In this document: positions 5,120 to 7,218 of the stretch, in pieces
Layout of the letters: every line of letters starts with the position of its first letter
How positions within the stretch are numbered: position 1 is the first letter of the stretch
DNA from: OCS116 cluster bacterium
Lineage (GTDB): Bacteria; Pseudomonadota; Alphaproteobacteria; Rhizobiales; OSC116
Length of the DNA stretch: 7,218 nucleotides
Direction of reading: 5' to 3'
Assembly: GCA_002402005.2 (NCBI GenBank)
Contig: NVUS02000332.1
Location: 1 to 7,218 of the forward strand
Made by a program: the position numbers and the translations under genes
The notes under the pieces: generated by a model
What the model saw: the letters and a program-made list of their open reading frames with translations, nothing else
Database searches by the model: none
Told to the model about the DNA's origin: nothing

Positions 5120-7218
5120 GTGAAAAGAGCATTTAAATATCTAGGCTATTTGGTCGGCTTTCTTTGCGTCATATTAATCGTCGCCGCCATTTCCATCTAT
5201 GCCTATTTCACCAATGGCTTGCCCAGCTATAATGGTCAGGTACAATTGGCTGGGCTTAAAGACAAAGTCAGCATCACCCGCGATCAACATGCCCTACCAC
5301 ACATCATCGCCCAAACCTCAGACGATGCCTATTTCGCCATTGGCTATGCCCACGCCCAAGATCGTTTGTTTCAAATGCAGCTACACCGCCACATTGCCAT
5401 GGGCAGATTGTCCGAATTGATTGGCCAACAAGGCCTCGAGACCGATAAATTCTTGCGCACTTTAGGCATGTACCAAGCCGCCGAGGCTTCCTATCATTTA
5501 TTAAGCCAACAAACCAAAACCCAACTCGAAGCCTATAGCGCCGGCATCAACGCCTATTTGGTCGAAGACCATATATTGCCCGTCGAATTCGCCATATTGC
5601 AGCTCGACAAACCCCAGCCTTGGCAACCTCTACACAGTGCTGCATGGATGAAAATCATGGCCTGGGATCTCAACAATACATGGCGCAAAGAGCTAGACCG
5701 CTTGGTCATGTCAGCCAATTTCACCCCCCAACAAATTACCGAATATCACCACGCTTACCCGGGCGACAAAGCCTTCATTCCACCCAAACCAATAGACATA
5801 TATGGCTTTGAGTTAAACGCGCCAAGCCCGTTACAAACCTCCGCCCTCAGCCGCCAAATCAAAATTTCAGCAATTATAGACCGCCAAACCATAGAGGGCA
5901 TCGGCTCTAACAATTGGGTACTCGCCGGCAGCCTCAGCCAAACCGGCAAGCCACTGCTGGCCAACGACCCACATCTTGGCCTCACCGCCCCCGCCCTGTG
6001 GTATCACGCCCATTTAAAAACCACCGATGGCAGCCTCAACGCCATCGGCGCCACCATGCCCGGCGTGCCTTACATCGCCCTTGGCCGCAATGACCGCATT
6101 GCATGGGGCTTCACCAACACCGCCCCCGATGCGCAAGATCTATATGTCGAAAAAATCACCCGCGAGGGCTTTTACAAAACTCCAGATGGCGAGCTGCCAT
6201 TCATCACCCGCCAAGAGGTGATCAAAATCAAAGGCCAAGACGATTATATCCTCACCACCCGCGCCACCCGCCATGGCCCGGTGCTATCCGATCGCTTGGC
6301 CAATGTCGCCAAATTACTGGGCGATCAACATGTGTTGGCACTAAGGTGGACAGCGTTAGACAATGATTCCCTCAGCCTCGAAGCCAGCGCCAACATCGCC
6401 ACCGCGCAAAACTGGCAACAATTTTTAGCCAATGCCAAAAACCTCAAAGCCCCGCAACAAAGCATTGTTTATGCCGATGTCGATGGCAATATCGGCCTCA
6501 TCGCCCCCGGCGCTGTGCCCATCCGCCATCCCGATAACGAGCTTTATGGCCAATATCCGTCACCCGGCTGGTTAGCTAAATATGATTGGCAGGGCTATAT
6601 TCCGTTCGATGAATTGCCACAAAAATTCAACCCGGCAAAAAACTACATCGCCACCGCCAATCATAAAATTATCGATGATGATTATAAACATTACATTGCC
6701 AGCAAATGGACATTGCCTTATCGCTATAACCGCATCGTTAAATTGCTCGAGGCCAAACCCAAACACAATCTCGATAGCCTCAAAACCATCCAACTCGATC
6801 AATATTCCAATTTCCTCGAAATCATGCGCCCAATACTGGACAAAGCACTTAGCCAACAACCACTCGCTGATCCAGATGCCATTAAAGCTTATGAACTGGT
6901 TAAACAATGGGATGGCCGCGCCACCGCCGAAAGCCGCGAAATGCTGATTCTCACCTTGTGGATACGGAATTTACAAAGCGTCATCCTCACCCCAGAATTT
7001 GACAAATTGCGCAGCCGCAATCATCAATTCCTTATAGATGTGCTCAATGATAAAGACGGCATGAGCCGCTGGTGTGGCAATCTAGCCAAGCAAGATGGCA
7101 ATGCCGAAACCTGCGCCATACTCGTGTCGCAAACTTTCTACATCACCACCCAACAAATCACCAAACAATTGGGGGTGAATATGCAAAATTGGCAATGGGG
7201 CAAAGTTCACCAAGCCGT
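5120..7218 (+). CDS. Penicillin/cephalosporin/AHL acylase family protein (Ntn hydrolase), 3' end outside window
   Basis: This family cleaves amide bonds of beta-lactam side chains, acyl-homoserine lactones or other N-acyl compounds. The precursor cuts itself into alpha and beta subunits, and the new N-terminal Ser is the catalytic nucleophile. The frame is open for 699 codons to the window edge. Residues 2-7 are basic and 8-30 form one hydrophobic segment without a clear AXA site, so an uncleaved anchor is possible. GYAHAQDRLFQMQ (75-87) is an alpha-subunit motif. GSNNW gives nucleophile Ser263 (beta-1). NDPHL puts His285 exactly at beta-23, as in cephalosporin and AHL acylases, where penicillin G acylase has Gln. 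WGFTN (329-333), RHGPV (384-388), TAN with Asn514 (likely oxyanion Asn) and PYR with Arg535 follow. Cys652 and Cys665 may form a disulfide, fitting a periplasmic location. GKVHQ at the edge is typical of the last ~100 residues. The GTG at 5120 is chosen because GGGGTG lies six bases upstream; an in-frame GTG at 5111 has no such site. Substrate unknown. Confidence 0.95.
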   Translation, partial: MKRAFKYLGYLVGFLCVILIVAAISIYAYFTNGLPSYNGQVQLAGLKDKVSITRDQHALPHIIAQTSDDAYFAIGYAHAQDRLFQMQLHRHIAMGRLSELIGQQGLETDKFLRTLGMYQAAEASYHLLSQQTKTQLEAYSAGINAYLVEDHILPVEFAILQLDKPQPWQPLHSAAWMKIMAWDLNNTWRKELDRLVMSANFTPQQITEYHHAYPGDKAFIPPKPIDIYGFELNAPSPLQTSALSRQIKISAIIDRQTIEGIGSNNWVLAGSLSQTGKPLLANDPHLGLTAPALWYHAHLKTTDGSLNAIGATMPGVPYIALGRNDRIAWGFTNTAPDAQDLYVEKITREGFYKTPDGELPFITRQEVIKIKGQDDYILTTRATRHGPVLSDRLANVAKLLGDQHVLALRWTALDNDSLSLEASANIATAQNWQQFLANAKNLKAPQQSIVYADVDGNIGLIAPGAVPIRHPDNELYGQYPSPGWLAKYDWQGYIPFDELPQKFNPAKNYIATANHKIIDDDYKHYIASKWTLPYRYNRIVKLLEAKPKHNLDSLKTIQLDQYSNFLEIMRPILDKALSQQPLADPDAIKAYELVKQWDGRATAESREMLILTLWIRNLQSVILTPEFDKLRSRNHQFLIDVLNDKDGMSRWCGNLAKQDGNAETCAILVSQTFYITTQQITKQLGVNMQNWQWGKVHQA

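Noticed and set aside
6572..6907. Minus-strand open frame (111 codons) inside the acylase gene
   Set aside because: The plus-strand acylase frame is continuous through this stretch and carries conserved motifs (TAN, PYR); the reverse frame is a by-product. The minus-strand frame at 5755-5985 and the overlapping plus-strand frames at 6027-6221, 6103-6366 and 6582-6947 are likewise shadows.
5..7218. A novel defence, mobile or other undescribed system
   Set aside because: All four genes belong to well-known families, there are no repeats or mobile-element signs, and no unexplained coding stretch remains. Novelty, if any, lies in regulation.

Overview
The window holds the 3'-to-5' (minus-strand) run of three flagellar genes, flgE - flgK - flgL, and, divergent from it, the first ~700 codons of a plus-strand penicillin/cephalosporin/AHL-acylase family gene that runs off the right edge. 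The organism is most likely a flagellated alphaproteobacterium. The gene order flgE-flgK-flgL matches that class. The FlgL has the long central region ending in an FF...PPQRVDGPPF block followed by a WYNGD block, which I associate with FlgL proteins of Hyphomicrobiales (Rhizobiales) and relatives. Base composition is moderate for that class, so I do not name a genus.

Layout. Positions 5-1486 (minus): flgL, hook-filament junction protein 2. Positions 1514-3394 (minus): flgK, hook-filament junction protein 1. Positions 3431-4783 (minus): flgE, hook subunit. The gaps are only 36 nt (flgE-flgK) and 27 nt (flgK-flgL), so the three genes look like one transcription unit read from right to left. Positions 4784-5119: a 336-nt divergent intergenic region. 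Positions 5120-7218 (plus): an exported or membrane-anchored Ntn-hydrolase acylase, truncated by the window edge.

How the parts work together. FlgE polymerises into the hook. FlgK and then FlgL cap the hook and form the adaptor on which flagellin assembles. The intergenic region carries a good sigma-54-type -24/-12 element facing flgE (TTGGCACG-N4-GTGCA), a second imperfect TGGCACG box nearer to flgE, and a near-perfect 20-bp palindrome at roughly enhancer distance upstream. This suggests RpoN plus an activator of the FlbD type controls the hook operon, as known in Caulobacter. The acylase is not part of flagellar assembly. Its N-terminal catalytic Ser and the His at beta-23 put it with the cephalosporin/AHL acylase type, and its real substrate cannot be read from sequence.

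I found no tRNA, rRNA, CRISPR array, insertion sequence or clear terminator. The genes are ordinary; the most interesting parts are the regulatory structure of the divergent region and a possible shared inserted module in FlgK and FlgL.
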